Assembly: GCA_018376135.1 (NCBI GenBank)
Contig: JAHABX010000016.1
Coordinates: 1-64,000 of the forward strand
Length of the DNA stretch: 64,000 bases
Direction: 5' to 3'
Origin: Clostridiales bacterium
GTDB taxonomy: Bacteria; Bacillota; Clostridia; Lachnospirales; Lachnospiraceae
In this document: positions 33,020-41,751 of the stretch, piece after piece
Layout: each line of letters starts with the position of its first letter
How positions within the stretch are numbered: position 1 is the first letter of the stretch
Notes under the pieces: generated by a model
Database searches by the model: none
What the model saw: only the letters and a program-made list of their open reading frames with translations
What the model was told of the DNA's origin: nothing
Translations under genes and position numbers: made by a program

Positions 33020-34546
33020 ATGGGCAAAAAGAGATGGATGGCGGTATGTCTGGCAGGCTGCATGATCCTGCTGGCAGGCTGCGGAAAGAAGGAATCTGCG
33101 GCGGAGACCGGGGCTGAGATATCAAAGCCGGCAGCAGAGGAACAGGCAGAAGAGGAGCCTGAGAACGAAAACGCTCCTCAGGTGGTTTTGCAGGAGAAGG
33201 AAAGCAGGGACTGGTACAGTGAGGATCAGTCTATATGGTATCTTCATACGGACTATGTACCGGTATCCATAAGCGGGACGGGCTATGAGGAGCTGAAAAA
33301 GGGTGTGGAGACCTGGTGGTCAGAGCAGGAGGCTTTGATTCTGGGACAGAGCGAAGTGTATGCGGCATATGTCAGAGAGGATGAGGGCTTTCAGGGAGAA
33401 GATTATAAGTATTATATCTGGGAGAGCATGGAGACAGCGCGTTCGGACAGTCAGGCAGTCAGTCTGATCGTGTATGACAGTGCGTATACCGGAGGCGCTC
33501 ACGGCGATTATGTCTATACGGGAGTGACCTTTGATGTCCGGAGCGGAGAGAAGCTGGAGCTTACGGATATTCTGGAGGATGCGGGAGGCTTCCGCACGGA
33601 GGCGACGGATGCCATCATCCGGTATCTGAGAGAGCACTACAGCGACGGACTGTTTCCGGAATATGAGGATACCGTCAGAAGCATGTGGGAAAATAATCCC
33701 AACTGGTATCTGGATGCAGCAGGTATCACCTTTATCTTCAATCCTTACGAGGTGGGACCCTATGCCATGGGCGCGGTCTTTGTCACACTTCCCTATGGGG
33801 ATATGGCACCATATCTGCAGGAGGCATACAGGGAACTTCCCCAGGCAGGCATTGGGAGGATCCCGGCAGGAATCCCGGCGGATATAGCGGGAAAATCCCT
33901 GCTTGTGAATATAGACAGCAGTGAAGATTATGGCGGTTCTGTCTTTATAGAGTTTGCCAATGCACTTACAGAAGTGGGAAGCTTTGGCAGGCTGAGTGAT
34001 GTGTACCTGATCCACAGGGAGGATGGCAGGGTATTCCTGCTGCTGGATGCAGACTATGCATCCGATGATTTTGTGACCTTCCTGTATGAGCTTACAGACG
34101 GAACGCTTCAGGCACGGGACCGGCTGGAGGGAGTCAGCCTGCAGGACGGAAATGTGAATACGGAGCTTCTGACTCTCCGGATGCATCTGGATGTGCTGGG
34201 AAGCTACTATTCCATGATGGATTATCGGATCAGTGAAGAAGGGAAGCTGGTGCAGGAGACGGAGAATTTTACGATCACTACAGATGCATCTCCCTTCAGA
34301 CTGCTGGTGACCGTAAAGGAGCTTCCGGCGACTGTGAATGGAGAAGAGGTACTGCTTCCTGTGGGCAGCAGGATACGGATCACTGCCACGGATAATGCGG
34401 GGACGGCGTATTTTAAGGATGAGGACACCGGGGCAGAAGGAAGCATCTCCTATGTCCGGGGAGACGGAGCAGAGGATCAGTGGACCCTTTATATTGACGG
34501 TGTGCAGGAATATGAGTATTTTGAGATGATACCCTATGCGGGGTAG
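33020..34546 (+). CDS. DUF3298/DUF4163 domain lipoprotein
   Basis: A 508-residue lipoprotein with a signal peptide and lipobox Cys21 (LLAGC). A Glu/Ala-rich linker follows to about residue 60, then a DUF4163-like segment and a DUF3298-like domain (DSAYTGGAHGDYVYTGVTFD, near 153-172), the His/Gly-rich core of the family. The last 130 residues include a second beta-rich part with an SH3-like look (LLPVGSRIRITATDNAG). The function is unknown; related domains occur in the anti-sigma factor RsiV, where they sense lysozyme. No sigma factor gene is adjacent, so a role as an RsiV-type sensor is not supported. Confidence 0.8.
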   Translation: MGKKRWMAVCLAGCMILLAGCGKKESAAETGAEISKPAAEEQAEEEPENENAPQVVLQEKESRDWYSEDQSIWYLHTDYVPVSISGTGYEELKKGVETWWSEQEALILGQSEVYAAYVREDEGFQGEDYKYYIWESMETARSDSQAVSLIVYDSAYTGGAHGDYVYTGVTFDVRSGEKLELTDILEDAGGFRTEATDAIIRYLREHYSDGLFPEYEDTVRSMWENNPNWYLDAAGITFIFNPYEVGPYAMGAVFVTLPYGDMAPYLQEAYRELPQAGIGRIPAGIPADIAGKSLLVNIDSSEDYGGSVFIEFANALTEVGSFGRLSDVYLIHREDGRVFLLLDADYASDDFVTFLYELTDGTLQARDRLEGVSLQDGNVNTELLTLRMHLDVLGSYYSMMDYRISEEGKLVQETENFTITTDASPFRLLVTVKELPATVNGEEVLLPVGSRIRITATDNAGTAYFKDEDTGAEGSISYVRGDGAEDQWTLYIDGVQEYEYFEMIPYAG

Positions 34547-34586
34547 AGGCTTTATACATGGAGGAGAATTCCCAAAAGGAAAAGAA

Positions 34587-35477
34587 ATGAAGAGAGACAG
34601 CAGGAAAAAGGCGACAAGTGTGGTGCTGGCTGTTCTGGCAGCTGCTTTACTGGCCGGATGCGGGGCGGAGTCCCCGATGCCGGAGGAGGTATCCGTGCCG
34701 GAAGAAGCTTCGATGCCGGAGGAGGTATCCGTGCCGGAAGAAGCTTCGATGCCGGAGGAGGTATCCGTGCCGGAGGAAGTATCTGTGCCGGAGGAAGTAT
34801 CCGTGCCGGAAGAGGTCTCGATGCCGGAGGGGGAACCTGAAAGCAGCGGGAATGGTTATCTGATCGTGATAGATGCGGGACACCAGCAGAAAGGCAATTC
34901 GGAAAAAGAACCTGTGGGACCGGGAGCCTCTGAAACGAAAGCGAAGGTCACCGGAGGAACGACAGGCACGACTACTGGTCTGAAGGAGTATGAATTGAAT
35001 CTTCAGGTGGCGCAGAAGCTGGAAAAGATTCTTCTGGAACGGGGGTATGAGGTGATTATGGTGCGTACTTCCCATGAAGTGGATATCAGCAACAGCGAAC
35101 GGGCAGCAGTGGCAAATGATGCCAATGCGGACGCATTTATCCGGATTCATGCAAATGGTTCCGAGGACAGCAGTGTAAATGGAGCTATGACGATCTGTCA
35201 GACCCCGTCCAATCCATATAACGGTGATCTGTATGATGAGAGTCGTGCACTTTCTGACAGTGTGCTGGACTGTTTTGTGGATAAAACAGGAGCGAAGAAG
35301 CAGCGGGTGTGGGAAACCGATACCATGAGCGGAATCAACTGGGCTTTGGTTCCAACGACTATCATTGAGATGGGATATATGACCAATTCCACAGAGGATC
35401 AGAATATGGCATCTGAGGACTATCAAAATCTGATGGCAGAGGGGATAGCAGACGGGATTGACCGGTTCCTGTTATGA
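34587..35477 (+). CDS. N-acetylmuramoyl-L-alanine amidase lipoprotein with Pro/Glu repeat linker
   Basis: A 296-residue lipoprotein. The start at 34587 is chosen because AAAAGGAAAAG precedes it and it gives a clean signal peptide with lipobox Cys25 (LLAGC). Residues about 30-81 are a linker made of six-residue repeats (SVPEEV or SMPEEA). An Amidase_3 zinc domain follows: IDAGHQQK (first His), KEYELNL (Glu), IRIHANGS (second His) and IIEMGYMTN (catalytic Glu). It should cleave the bond between MurNAc and L-Ala in the wall, held at the membrane by its lipid. The linker may let the enzyme reach through the wall. It ends at a perfect terminator. Confidence 0.88.
   Translation: MKRDSRKKATSVVLAVLAAALLAGCGAESPMPEEVSVPEEASMPEEVSVPEEASMPEEVSVPEEVSVPEEVSVPEEVSMPEGEPESSGNGYLIVIDAGHQQKGNSEKEPVGPGASETKAKVTGGTTGTTTGLKEYELNLQVAQKLEKILLERGYEVIMVRTSHEVDISNSERAAVANDANADAFIRIHANGSEDSSVNGAMTICQTPSNPYNGDLYDESRALSDSVLDCFVDKTGAKKQRVWETDTMSGINWALVPTTIIEMGYMTNSTEDQNMASEDYQNLMAEGIADGIDRFLL
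34675..34832 (+). repeat. 18-bp tandem repeats coding SVPEE/SMPEE units
   Basis: About nine copies of an 18-bp unit related to ATGCCGGAGGAGGTATCC or GTGCCGGAAGAAGTATCT. Some pairs of units are nearly identical at the DNA level, which marks recent duplication and a likely site of length variation. Confidence 0.85.
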
Positions 35478-35484
35478 GGACAAT

Positions 35485-35514
35485 AAAAAAGAGACGCGTA
35501 AGCGTCTCTTTTTT
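35485..35514 (+). terminator. amidase gene terminator
   Basis: AAAAAAGAGACGC pairs with GCGTCTCTTTTTT around GTAA. The flanking A and T tracts make it usable on both strands; the csp gene approaches from the other side. Confidence 0.9.
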
Positions 35515-35620
35515 ATTTCCATTCTTGCATTCTGCATAATTCTCAATTCAAAAAACATATAAGAAATTGTGGTACTTATATTTATTTTAACATAAGAATC
35601 TGTAAATGTTCAAATAAGGA

Positions 35621-35821
35621 TTAAAGTTTGGTTACGTTAGTAGCCTGCGGTCCTTTTGCACCGTTAACAACTTCAAATTCAACAGCCTGACCTTCTTCGA
35701 GGGATTTGAATCCATCCATGTTCAGTCCTGAGTAGTGAACAAATACATCATTACCCTGCTCGTCAGAGATAAATCCGTAGCCCTTCTGGTTGTTGAACCA
35801 TTTAACTGTACCTTTGTTCAT
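35621..35821 (-). CDS. cold shock protein
   Basis: A 66-residue single CSD protein that binds single-stranded RNA and DNA. RNP1 appears as KGYGFI and RNP2 as VFVHYS, and the length and sequence (GTVKWFNNQKGYGFI) are typical of CspA/CspB-type chaperones. RBS AAGGAGGT precedes the ATG on the minus strand. A good promoter lies at 35866-35894. The 5' leader is short (about 38 bases), unlike the long thermosensing leaders of enterobacterial cspA. Confidence 0.96.
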   Translation of the reverse strand: MNKGTVKWFNNQKGYGFISDEQGNDVFVHYSGLNMDGFKSLEEGQAVEFEVVNGAKGPQATNVTKL

Positions 35822-35841
35822 TGTGGTACCTCCTTAAAATA

Positions 35842-35860
35842 TATGCATGCAAATTGCATA
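35842..35860. promoter_or_regulatory. small inverted repeat at the csp transcription start
   Basis: TATGCA (35842-35847) and TGCATA (35855-35860) flank seven bases at about the expected start point of csp. It could be an operator or a short 5' hairpin of the mRNA. Confidence 0.35.
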
Positions 35861-35865
35861 GCCTA

Positions 35866-35894
35866 AGAGTACCATAGATTGAGATGTGTGTCAA
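35866..35894 (-). promoter_or_regulatory. csp promoter
   Basis: On the minus strand TTGACA (35889-35894) and TACTCT (35866-35871) with a 17-base spacer. Confidence 0.65.
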
Positions 35895-35991
35895 ATAAAA
35901 TCGTCTGACAGAGGCACAGAAAAATCGACGGTCATGAAAGCGGTCAGACGGACATAAACTGGGTAATAATACAGAGAAAAGCGGGAATGCT

Positions 35992-37089
35992 GTGAGACGG
36001 ATTCTGTTTGTCAATGTGATGATTCTGCTGGTGTTTGCCAGTGCGGTCTACTGGGGTGAGGAAAAAAAGGAGCTGGAGCTGGTCATGGCGGCAAAGGTGC
36101 AGGAAAAAGAGGATGCCAAAGAGGAGGAGACCGGTAAGGAGGACTATATCCGCTGGGTGGATTTTGGAGTATCCAAATTTGCCATGGAGGAGGCATATGA
36201 CTATGATATAAGTACCTATGGAACGGAACCGCATATCAGCTGGATCGACCTTCTGGCATATGCGGCAGCTCATACCGGAGGGAATTTTTCCAATGACCGG
36301 GAGGTCTGCAAGTATATGGAGAGCCTGAAGGAAGCAGTGGGTAAAGGAGAGAAGCTGGAAAAGCTGACTGGGGATCTGGAGTATTTTCCATACTATAAGG
36401 AAGCGTATTCGGCGGTTCTCGGAGGTATGGTAGGAGAGTATGAGATCGAGGAGCCGCTGGAAGGGTCTGACGGAAAGAAAAAGTGGGTGAAAAAATACGG
36501 GCTGAAGGCATTTCATCCATTGGCAAAGGGCTTTCCGTACAGTGATTATGATGATTTTGGAGTATCCAGAAGCTATGGCTACCGGCGGAATCATCTGGGA
36601 CATGATATGATGGGGCAGACAGGTACGCCGGTGGTCTGTGTGGAGTCCGGATACATAGAGGCGCTGGGATGGAACCAGTACGGCGGATGGCGGATCGGTG
36701 TGCGCAGCTTCGACAAGAAGCGATACTACTACTATGCGCATCTGCGTCAGGGATTTCCTTATCAGCCGGAGCTGAAGGAGGGATCTGTAGTGCTGGCAGG
36801 AGATGTGATCGGATATATGGGGCATACGGGCTACAGCGCTACAGAGGATACCAATAATATCAAGCAGACACATCTGCATCTGGGCATGCAGCTGATCTTT
36901 GATGAATCTCAGAAGGAAGGAAATAATGAAATCTGGATCGACTGCTATCAGATCGTCCGTTTCCTTTACCGCAACCGTTCGGAGGCGGCGAGAAATGATG
37001 AGACAAAGGAGTGGAGACGCATGTATCTTATGAAGGATCCCTGCGCAGAAGCGTATGAGCGGACGGCGGATTTTTCCATGTATCCGTGA
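35992..37089 (+). CDS. M23 family metallopeptidase with N-terminal anchor
   Basis: A 365-residue protein starting with GTG after GCGGGAA. One N-terminal membrane segment (about 5-22, LFVNVMILLVFASAVYW) puts the rest outside. The middle part (about 45-180) is of unknown fold. The LytM/M23 zinc peptidase domain covers about 190-320: NHLGHDMMG supplies the HxxxD ligands and THLHLGM the HxH motif, so the active site looks complete. It should cut cell-wall peptides. The layout recalls sporulation proteins such as SpoIIQ, but the length is greater and no sporulation neighbour is present, so that is only a possibility. Confidence 0.85.
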   Translation: MRRILFVNVMILLVFASAVYWGEEKKELELVMAAKVQEKEDAKEEETGKEDYIRWVDFGVSKFAMEEAYDYDISTYGTEPHISWIDLLAYAAAHTGGNFSNDREVCKYMESLKEAVGKGEKLEKLTGDLEYFPYYKEAYSAVLGGMVGEYEIEEPLEGSDGKKKWVKKYGLKAFHPLAKGFPYSDYDDFGVSRSYGYRRNHLGHDMMGQTGTPVVCVESGYIEALGWNQYGGWRIGVRSFDKKRYYYYAHLRQGFPYQPELKEGSVVLAGDVIGYMGHTGYSATEDTNNIKQTHLHLGMQLIFDESQKEGNNEIWIDCYQIVRFLYRNRSEAARNDETKEWRRMYLMKDPCAEAYERTADFSMYP

Positions 37090-37124
37090 TCACGAAGGAT
37101 CAGGATCGGGAGCTTTCCTTCGGC

Positions 37125-37153
37125 TTGAGGATTTCAGTGAAAAATGTTAAAAT
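37125..37153 (+). promoter_or_regulatory. promoter of the amidohydrolase gene
   Basis: TTGAGG (37125-37130) and TAAAAT (37148-37153) with a 17-base spacer. Confidence 0.55.
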
Positions 37154-37164
37154 ACTGCAAAAAG

Positions 37165-37184
37165 CAGGAGGAGTCTGCCTCCTG
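37165..37184 (+). promoter_or_regulatory. leader hairpin containing an SD-like AGGAGG
   Basis: CAGGAGG pairs with CCTCCTG around AGTCTG in the 5' leader, about 25 bases before the start codon at 37209. The true RBS (AGAGGTGA) lies just before the ATG. The hairpin hides a second SD-like sequence. Confidence 0.45.
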
Positions 37185-37208
37185 AAAAGAATACAGAGGT
37201 GAAGAAAC

Positions 37209-38069
37209 ATGCTTGGGGAATGCCATGCCCATATGATCATGGATGGAATCAATTACAAAAAAGCGGTGGCACTTCATGAAAAAGGTGTCTGCGTGGCGGC
37301 GGTAAGGACTCATCTGAACGAATGCCGGGATGCGGGGATCCGGTTCGTTCGGGACGGAGGAGATGCCAGAGAGGTGTCAAAGCTTGCCAGAGAGCTTGCG
37401 CCTGAATATGGAATCGACTACCGCACACCTGTATTTGCCATTCACAGGAGAGGGCATTATGGCGGAATAGTGGGACATTATTTTGACGACTGGCAGGGAT
37501 ATAAGGAATTAGTGGCACAGGCAAAGGAAGAGGGAGCGGATTTTATCAAGCTCATGGTCAGCGGCATACTGGATTTTGCTCATGCGGGAACCCTGTCGGA
37601 GGATGGTCTGACCCGGGAGGAAATCCGGTATATGATCCATACGGCACATGATGCGGGGATGGCAGTCATGGCACACTGTAATGGAGACCGGACCTGCTTC
37701 TGGACACTGGAGGCAGGAGTGGACAGTCTGGAGCACGGATTTTTCATGGAGGAGGAGACGCTGCATCTGCTGGCAGAGAGGCAGATCCCATGGATGCCCA
37801 CCTTTGCTCCGGTGGGCAACCTTCTTGGCTGCGGGCGTTTTCCTGATGAAGAGGTGCGGAAAAATCTGGAAATGCAGATGGAACGGGTAAAAAAAGCGGC
37901 ATCGCTCCATGCCTGTATCGGGCTGGGCAGCGATGCCGGGGCTTATCTGGTACCTCATGGAAAGGGAACCCTTGATGAATACCATTATCTGAAGGATGCC
38001 GGGGTATCGGATGCGGGGCTTTTTGCTGCCGAGGACCGGATCCGGAAGGTATTCAGAAGAGGGTTATAA
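37209..38069 (+). CDS. amidohydrolase family protein
   Basis: A 286-residue metal-dependent hydrolase of the amidohydrolase superfamily. Metal ligands are visible as ECHAHM (HxH, near 5-7), the Lys in DFIKLMVSG (near 118), MAHCNG, SLEHGFF and the Asp in GLGSDAGAY. The protein is shorter than typical imidazolonepropionase or dipeptidase relatives because the N-terminal beta-sandwich is absent. The substrate is unknown. Its last 17 bases overlap the end of the convergent HAD gene. RBS AGAGGTGA lies upstream, and the gene has its own promoter. Confidence 0.85.
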   Translation: MLGECHAHMIMDGINYKKAVALHEKGVCVAAVRTHLNECRDAGIRFVRDGGDAREVSKLARELAPEYGIDYRTPVFAIHRRGHYGGIVGHYFDDWQGYKELVAQAKEEGADFIKLMVSGILDFAHAGTLSEDGLTREEIRYMIHTAHDAGMAVMAHCNGDRTCFWTLEAGVDSLEHGFFMEEETLHLLAERQIPWMPTFAPVGNLLGCGRFPDEEVRKNLEMQMERVKKAASLHACIGLGSDAGAYLVPHGKGTLDEYHYLKDAGVSDAGLFAAEDRIRKVFRRGL

Positions 38070-38679
38070 GGTCGGAGAAGGTCCGGATCACATAATCCGG
38101 GTGATCGACCTGACCGAATCCATAGGCTGCATGGCAGAAGGGGACGCCTGCTTCCATGGACGCCTGACGGTCTCCTTCGATGTCACCCACATAGACCGGA
38201 TGCTTTAAGTGGTTGCGGTCTGCTACCAGACGGATGTTGGGACCCTTTGTGAGACCTGTATTCCCCGGACATTCAAAGTCTGTAATACAGGAAGCAAGCC
38301 CGGTCTTTTCCAGAAACAGCTCGATGTAGCCGGACTGACAATTGCTGACGATGAAGAGAGGACAGGTTTTTGAAAGCTGCCGTATGGTGTCAGCTACGCC
38401 TGGATAGAGGATATCCTGGCTGGAGGCGCGCAGCAGTTCATGCTCCCGTTCGCAGCAGGCGTTGATCAGGGCATAGCGGTCAGCTTCATCCAGGAAAGGA
38501 AAGACCATGTCTGCGATCACATTCAGCGGGCGTCCAAAAAGCTGAGTGAGCTGCTGGGCCGTAAAATGAACCGAAACATCTGACCGCAAAGAGACGATCT
38601 CGTTCCATGCCTCTGCTACAATGGGAGTGGAATTCCACAGAGTTCCGTCTATATCCAAAATGATACTGTCTGGTTTCAT
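38053..38679 (-). CDS. HAD family hydrolase (phosphoglycolate phosphatase-like)
   Basis: A 208-residue HAD-fold phosphatase with a helical cap. Motif I is LDIDGTLWNS (catalytic Asp pair near 9-11), motif II FIVSNCQSGY, motif III GLTKGPNIR, and motif IV YVGDIEGDRQASMEAG. It is most like the phosphoglycolate phosphatase and beta-phosphoglucomutase group; the substrate is unknown. RBS AGGAGGT precedes the ATG on the minus strand. It ends 17 bases inside the convergent amidohydrolase gene with no terminator between them. Confidence 0.88.
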   Translation of the reverse strand: MKPDSIILDIDGTLWNSTPIVAEAWNEIVSLRSDVSVHFTAQQLTQLFGRPLNVIADMVFPFLDEADRYALINACCEREHELLRASSQDILYPGVADTIRQLSKTCPLFIVSNCQSGYIELFLEKTGLASCITDFECPGNTGLTKGPNIRLVADRNHLKHPVYVGDIEGDRQASMEAGVPFCHAAYGFGQVDHPDYVIRTFSDLITLF

Positions 38680-38783
38680 GTTGTACCTCCTGAAATGTCA
38701 TATGTAAAAATCCGCCGGACATAAGAGCCGGACGGTTCTTAACTGCTCATATTTTGCCATAAGCAGGCTGGAAAATCAAGGAG

Positions 38784-38813
38784 TTGTGGCAGAAATGGTG
38801 GATATGCTATAAT
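38784..38813 (+). promoter_or_regulatory. sfsA-mutY promoter
   Basis: TTGTGG (38784-38789) and a perfect TATAAT (38808-38813), 18-base spacer. The -10 overlaps an in-frame ATG at 38812, which rules that ATG out as the start of sfsA. Confidence 0.7.
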
Positions 38814-38838
38814 GAAAAATAAATTGGAGAGACTATTT

Positions 38839-39519
38839 ATGCAGTACGACAGAATGGAAGAGGCAGTCTTCAAATCCCGCCCCAATCGTTTTATTGCCCA
38901 TGTGGAGACAAAGCGGGGGCTTGAGGTCTGTCACGTGAAAAATACAGGAAGGTGCCGGGAGCTGCTGCTTCCGGATGCACGTATCTGGGTACAGAGAAAT
39001 GAAAATCCCAATCGGAAGACGGCACTGGATCTGATCTGCGTGGAAAAGGACGGCAGAGTGGTCAATATGGATTCCCAGATACCCAATCATGTGGCACAGG
39101 AGTGGGTCCGGGCAGGACATCTTTTTCCGGATCCGGTGAAGATACGTCCGGAGACCGGATACGGCAGCTCCAGGTTCGATCTGTATCTGGAGGCGGGAGA
39201 ACGGAAGATGTATCTGGAGGTCAAGGGAGTAACGCTTCTGGAGGACGGAGCGGCACGCTTCCCGGATGCGCCTACCGAGCGCGGGGTGAAGCATGTGGAG
39301 GAACTGATCCGCTGCCGTGAGGCAGGATATGAGGCGGGGATCCTGTTCGTGATCCAGATGAAGGGAGCGCGTTATCTGGAACCCAATGACAGAACCCATC
39401 CCGCCTTCGGAGAGGCGCTTCGCAGAGCAGAGGCGGCAGGGGTGAGGATCATGGCGGTGGATTGTCTGGTGACGCCGGATTCCATACAGGCAGATGAAGA
39501 GATCGAGGTAAGATTGTAA
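38839..39519 (+). CDS. sfsA: DNA/RNA nuclease SfsA family protein
   Basis: A 226-residue SfsA protein. The family pattern is strong: RFIAHVE, CHVKNTGRCRELLLPDA near 34-50, GYGSSRFDLYLE, YLEVKGVTLLE and FPDAPTERGVKHVEEL. SfsA proteins have an OB-like N-terminal half and a PD-(D/E)XK-like nuclease core; nuclease activity has been proposed, while the older name refers to sugar fermentation stimulation. The start at 38839 is fixed by GGAGAG 8 bases upstream and by the promoter -10 covering the earlier ATG. Its TAA is followed at once by the mutY ATG. Confidence 0.93.
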   Translation: MQYDRMEEAVFKSRPNRFIAHVETKRGLEVCHVKNTGRCRELLLPDARIWVQRNENPNRKTALDLICVEKDGRVVNMDSQIPNHVAQEWVRAGHLFPDPVKIRPETGYGSSRFDLYLEAGERKMYLEVKGVTLLEDGAARFPDAPTERGVKHVEELIRCREAGYEAGILFVIQMKGARYLEPNDRTHPAFGEALRRAEAAGVRIMAVDCLVTPDSIQADEEIEVRL

Positions 39520-40596
39520 ATGCTGGAACAGATTGTAAAGCCGCTGCTTTCATGGTATGATGGACATGCCCGTATCCTTCCGTGGAGGGAGGACAGCAGC
39601 CCATACAGAGTATGGGTGTCGGAAATCATGCTGCAGCAGACCAGAGTGGAAGCGGTAAAGCCTTTTTTTGAAAGATTTTTAAAAGCCCTGCCGGATGTGC
39701 AGGCGCTGGCTGACTGCCCGGAGGACGAGCTTTTGAAGCTGTGGGAAGGTCTGGGCTATTATAACCGGGTGCGCAACATGCAGAAGGCTGCCCGGATGGT
39801 GGTAGATGAATACGGCGGGGAATTTCCCGCTGATTATGAGAAGCTGCTTGCGCTGCCGGGCATTGGGCATTATACGGCGGGCGCCATCGGCTCCATCGCC
39901 TTTGGTATCCGAATGCCTGCGGTGGACGGCAATGTGCTGCGGGTACTGTCCCGGGTCAAAGCAAGCTATGAGGATGTTTTAAAGCAGAGCGTAAAGAACG
40001 CCATGGAACAGGAAGTGCAGAAGATCATTCCCGGGGAACGGGCAGGAGATTTTAATCAGGCGCTGATCGAGATCGGAGCCATCGTCTGCGTCCCCAACGG
40101 AAAGGCAAAATGCGGAGAATGTCCCCTGGCTTTCTGCTGTCAGGCGAAGGAGCAGGGGATCGTGGATGAGCTGCCGAAGAAGAAAGCCAAAAAGGAAAGG
40201 CGGCTGGAGGACCGGACCGTACTTGTTCTGCGGGAAGGAGACCGGGTGGGGATCCGGAAGAGATCTGCCCGCGGGCTGCTGGCAGGGCTTTATGAGCTGC
40301 CGAATCTGGAAGGACATCTGAGTGAGAAGGATATTCTGTCACAGGTAAAGGACTGGGGACTGTCTCCCATCCGGATTCTTCCGCTGGCAGAGGCAAAGCA
40401 CATCTTCAGTCATGTGGAGTGGCATATGACCGGCTATGTGGTGAGTGTGGAAGAGACGGAAGATATGGACCAGAGTGGTCTGTTTTTTATAGATGCAAAG
40501 GAAACCGAAGAAAAATATCCGATTCCTGCCGCATTTGCGGCATATGCACGGTATATGGATATCGTGCTGGGACAGGAGAAATATGAGGAAGGGTAG
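39520..40596 (+). CDS. mutY: A/G-specific adenine glycosylase
   Basis: Removes adenine opposite 8-oxoguanine in base-excision repair. The 358-residue protein has the helix-hairpin-helix LPGIGHYTAGAIGSIAFG (near 110-127), the catalytic Asp in VDGNVLRV, an early Glu in the LQQTRVE segment, and the iron-sulfur Cys set (VCVPNGKAKCGECPLAFCC) near 188-206. The C-terminal NUDIX-like 8-oxoG recognition domain follows from about 230. The ATG directly abuts the sfsA stop, so the two are co-transcribed. The first Cys spacing is one residue longer than in E. coli, as is usual in Clostridia. Confidence 0.96.
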   Translation: MLEQIVKPLLSWYDGHARILPWREDSSPYRVWVSEIMLQQTRVEAVKPFFERFLKALPDVQALADCPEDELLKLWEGLGYYNRVRNMQKAARMVVDEYGGEFPADYEKLLALPGIGHYTAGAIGSIAFGIRMPAVDGNVLRVLSRVKASYEDVLKQSVKNAMEQEVQKIIPGERAGDFNQALIEIGAIVCVPNGKAKCGECPLAFCCQAKEQGIVDELPKKKAKKERRLEDRTVLVLREGDRVGIRKRSARGLLAGLYELPNLEGHLSEKDILSQVKDWGLSPIRILPLAEAKHIFSHVEWHMTGYVVSVEETEDMDQSGLFFIDAKETEEKYPIPAAFAAYARYMDIVLGQEKYEEG

Positions 40597-40601
40597 AAAA
40601 G

Positions 40602-41741
40602 ATGTTTGACAGTGTAATTATCGGCGCGGGAGTGGCAGGAAGTGTGGCTGCAAGAGAACTGGCAGAAGCGGGACACCGGGTTCTGGTACTGGAGCGAAGA
40701 GAGCATATCGGAGGAAACTGTTATGATGAGCCGGATGCTCACGGGATACTGATCCATAAATACGGACCGCATATTTTTCATACAAAGGAACAGAAGGCAT
40801 ACGATTATCTGTCCAGATTTACGGACTGGTATGAGTTCGGGCATGAGGTGGTGGCAAATGTGCATGGAGAACTGATCCCGGTGCCGTTCAATCTGAATAC
40901 CCTTCATATGGTGTATGGCCGGGAGAAGGCGGATGCACTGGAGAAGAAGCTGACAGATGCCTTTGGCATGGAGACGAGGGTGCCGATCCTGAAGCTTCGG
41001 GAGCATGAGGATCCGGATATCCGTCAGATTGCAGACTATGTATATGAAAATATATTCCTTCATTATACCATGAAGCAGTGGGGACAGACTCCGGAGGAGA
41101 TCGATCCTGCAGTGACCGGCAGAGTTCCGGTCCTGATCTCTTATGATAACCGGTATTTTCAGGAGCCTTATCAGGGCATGCCGCTTCATGGCTATACCCC
41201 CATGTTCCGGGCGATGCTGGATCATCCGGGAATCCGGGTGGAGACCGGCGTGGATGCCCGGGACAGGCTGACATTTGAAGAAAATCGGGTGCTCCTGGAC
41301 GGAGAGCTCTTTGAAGGAAATGTGATCTATACAGGACCGCTGGATGAGCTGTTTGGATGCCGCTTTGGAAGACTGCCCTACCGTTCTCTGCGTTTTGATT
41401 TTGAATATCTGGAGCAGGAGGATTTCCAGGGACACAGTGTGGTGAATTACACGGTGGACGAGGATTTTACAAGGATTACGGAATTTAAATATCTGACCGG
41501 ACAGAAGGCGCCGGGGACAACCATCGTGCGGGAGTATCCCTTTGCCTATACCGGAGCGGAGGGGGAAATCCCCTATTACTCCATTGCAAATGAGGAAAAT
41601 CAGCGGCTGTATGAGCAGTACCGGGGACTTCTGGAGCAGAATCCGAAGGTATATCTGCTGGGGCGGCTTGCGGAGTATAAGTATTATAATATCGATGCCA
41701 TGGTCATGAAGGCGATGGAGCTGACAGAAAAGATAAAATAA
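40602..41741 (+). CDS. glf: UDP-galactopyranose mutase
   Basis: Flavoenzyme that interconverts UDP-galactopyranose and UDP-galactofuranose, the donor for galactofuranose-containing surface glycans. The 379-residue protein starts with the FAD-binding loop IGAGVAGSVAARELAEAGH (near 6-24), followed by GGNCYDEPDAHGILIHKYGPHIFHT (family signature, residues about 41-65, read in parts), and has the substrate-binding WGQTPEEI and GRLAEYKYYNID near the end. RBS GAGGAAGGG lies near the ATG. It is 6 bases after mutY and 11 bases before a glycosyltransferase, an arrangement that suggests a short surface-glycan pathway. Confidence 0.95.
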   Translation: MFDSVIIGAGVAGSVAARELAEAGHRVLVLERREHIGGNCYDEPDAHGILIHKYGPHIFHTKEQKAYDYLSRFTDWYEFGHEVVANVHGELIPVPFNLNTLHMVYGREKADALEKKLTDAFGMETRVPILKLREHEDPDIRQIADYVYENIFLHYTMKQWGQTPEEIDPAVTGRVPVLISYDNRYFQEPYQGMPLHGYTPMFRAMLDHPGIRVETGVDARDRLTFEENRVLLDGELFEGNVIYTGPLDELFGCRFGRLPYRSLRFDFEYLEQEDFQGHSVVNYTVDEDFTRITEFKYLTGQKAPGTTIVREYPFAYTGAEGEIPYYSIANEENQRLYEQYRGLLEQNPKVYLLGRLAEYKYYNIDAMVMKAMELTEKIK

Positions 41742-41751
41742 GAGGTGTGAG

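Noticed and set aside
34675..34832. Tandem repeats that could suggest a CRISPR array
   Set aside because: The units are 18 bp, in frame, without unique spacers, and encode the linker of a lipoprotein amidase.
38812..38838. Upstream ATG as start of sfsA
   Set aside because: The ATG lies inside the promoter -10 (38808-38813), so it cannot be in the transcript from that promoter.
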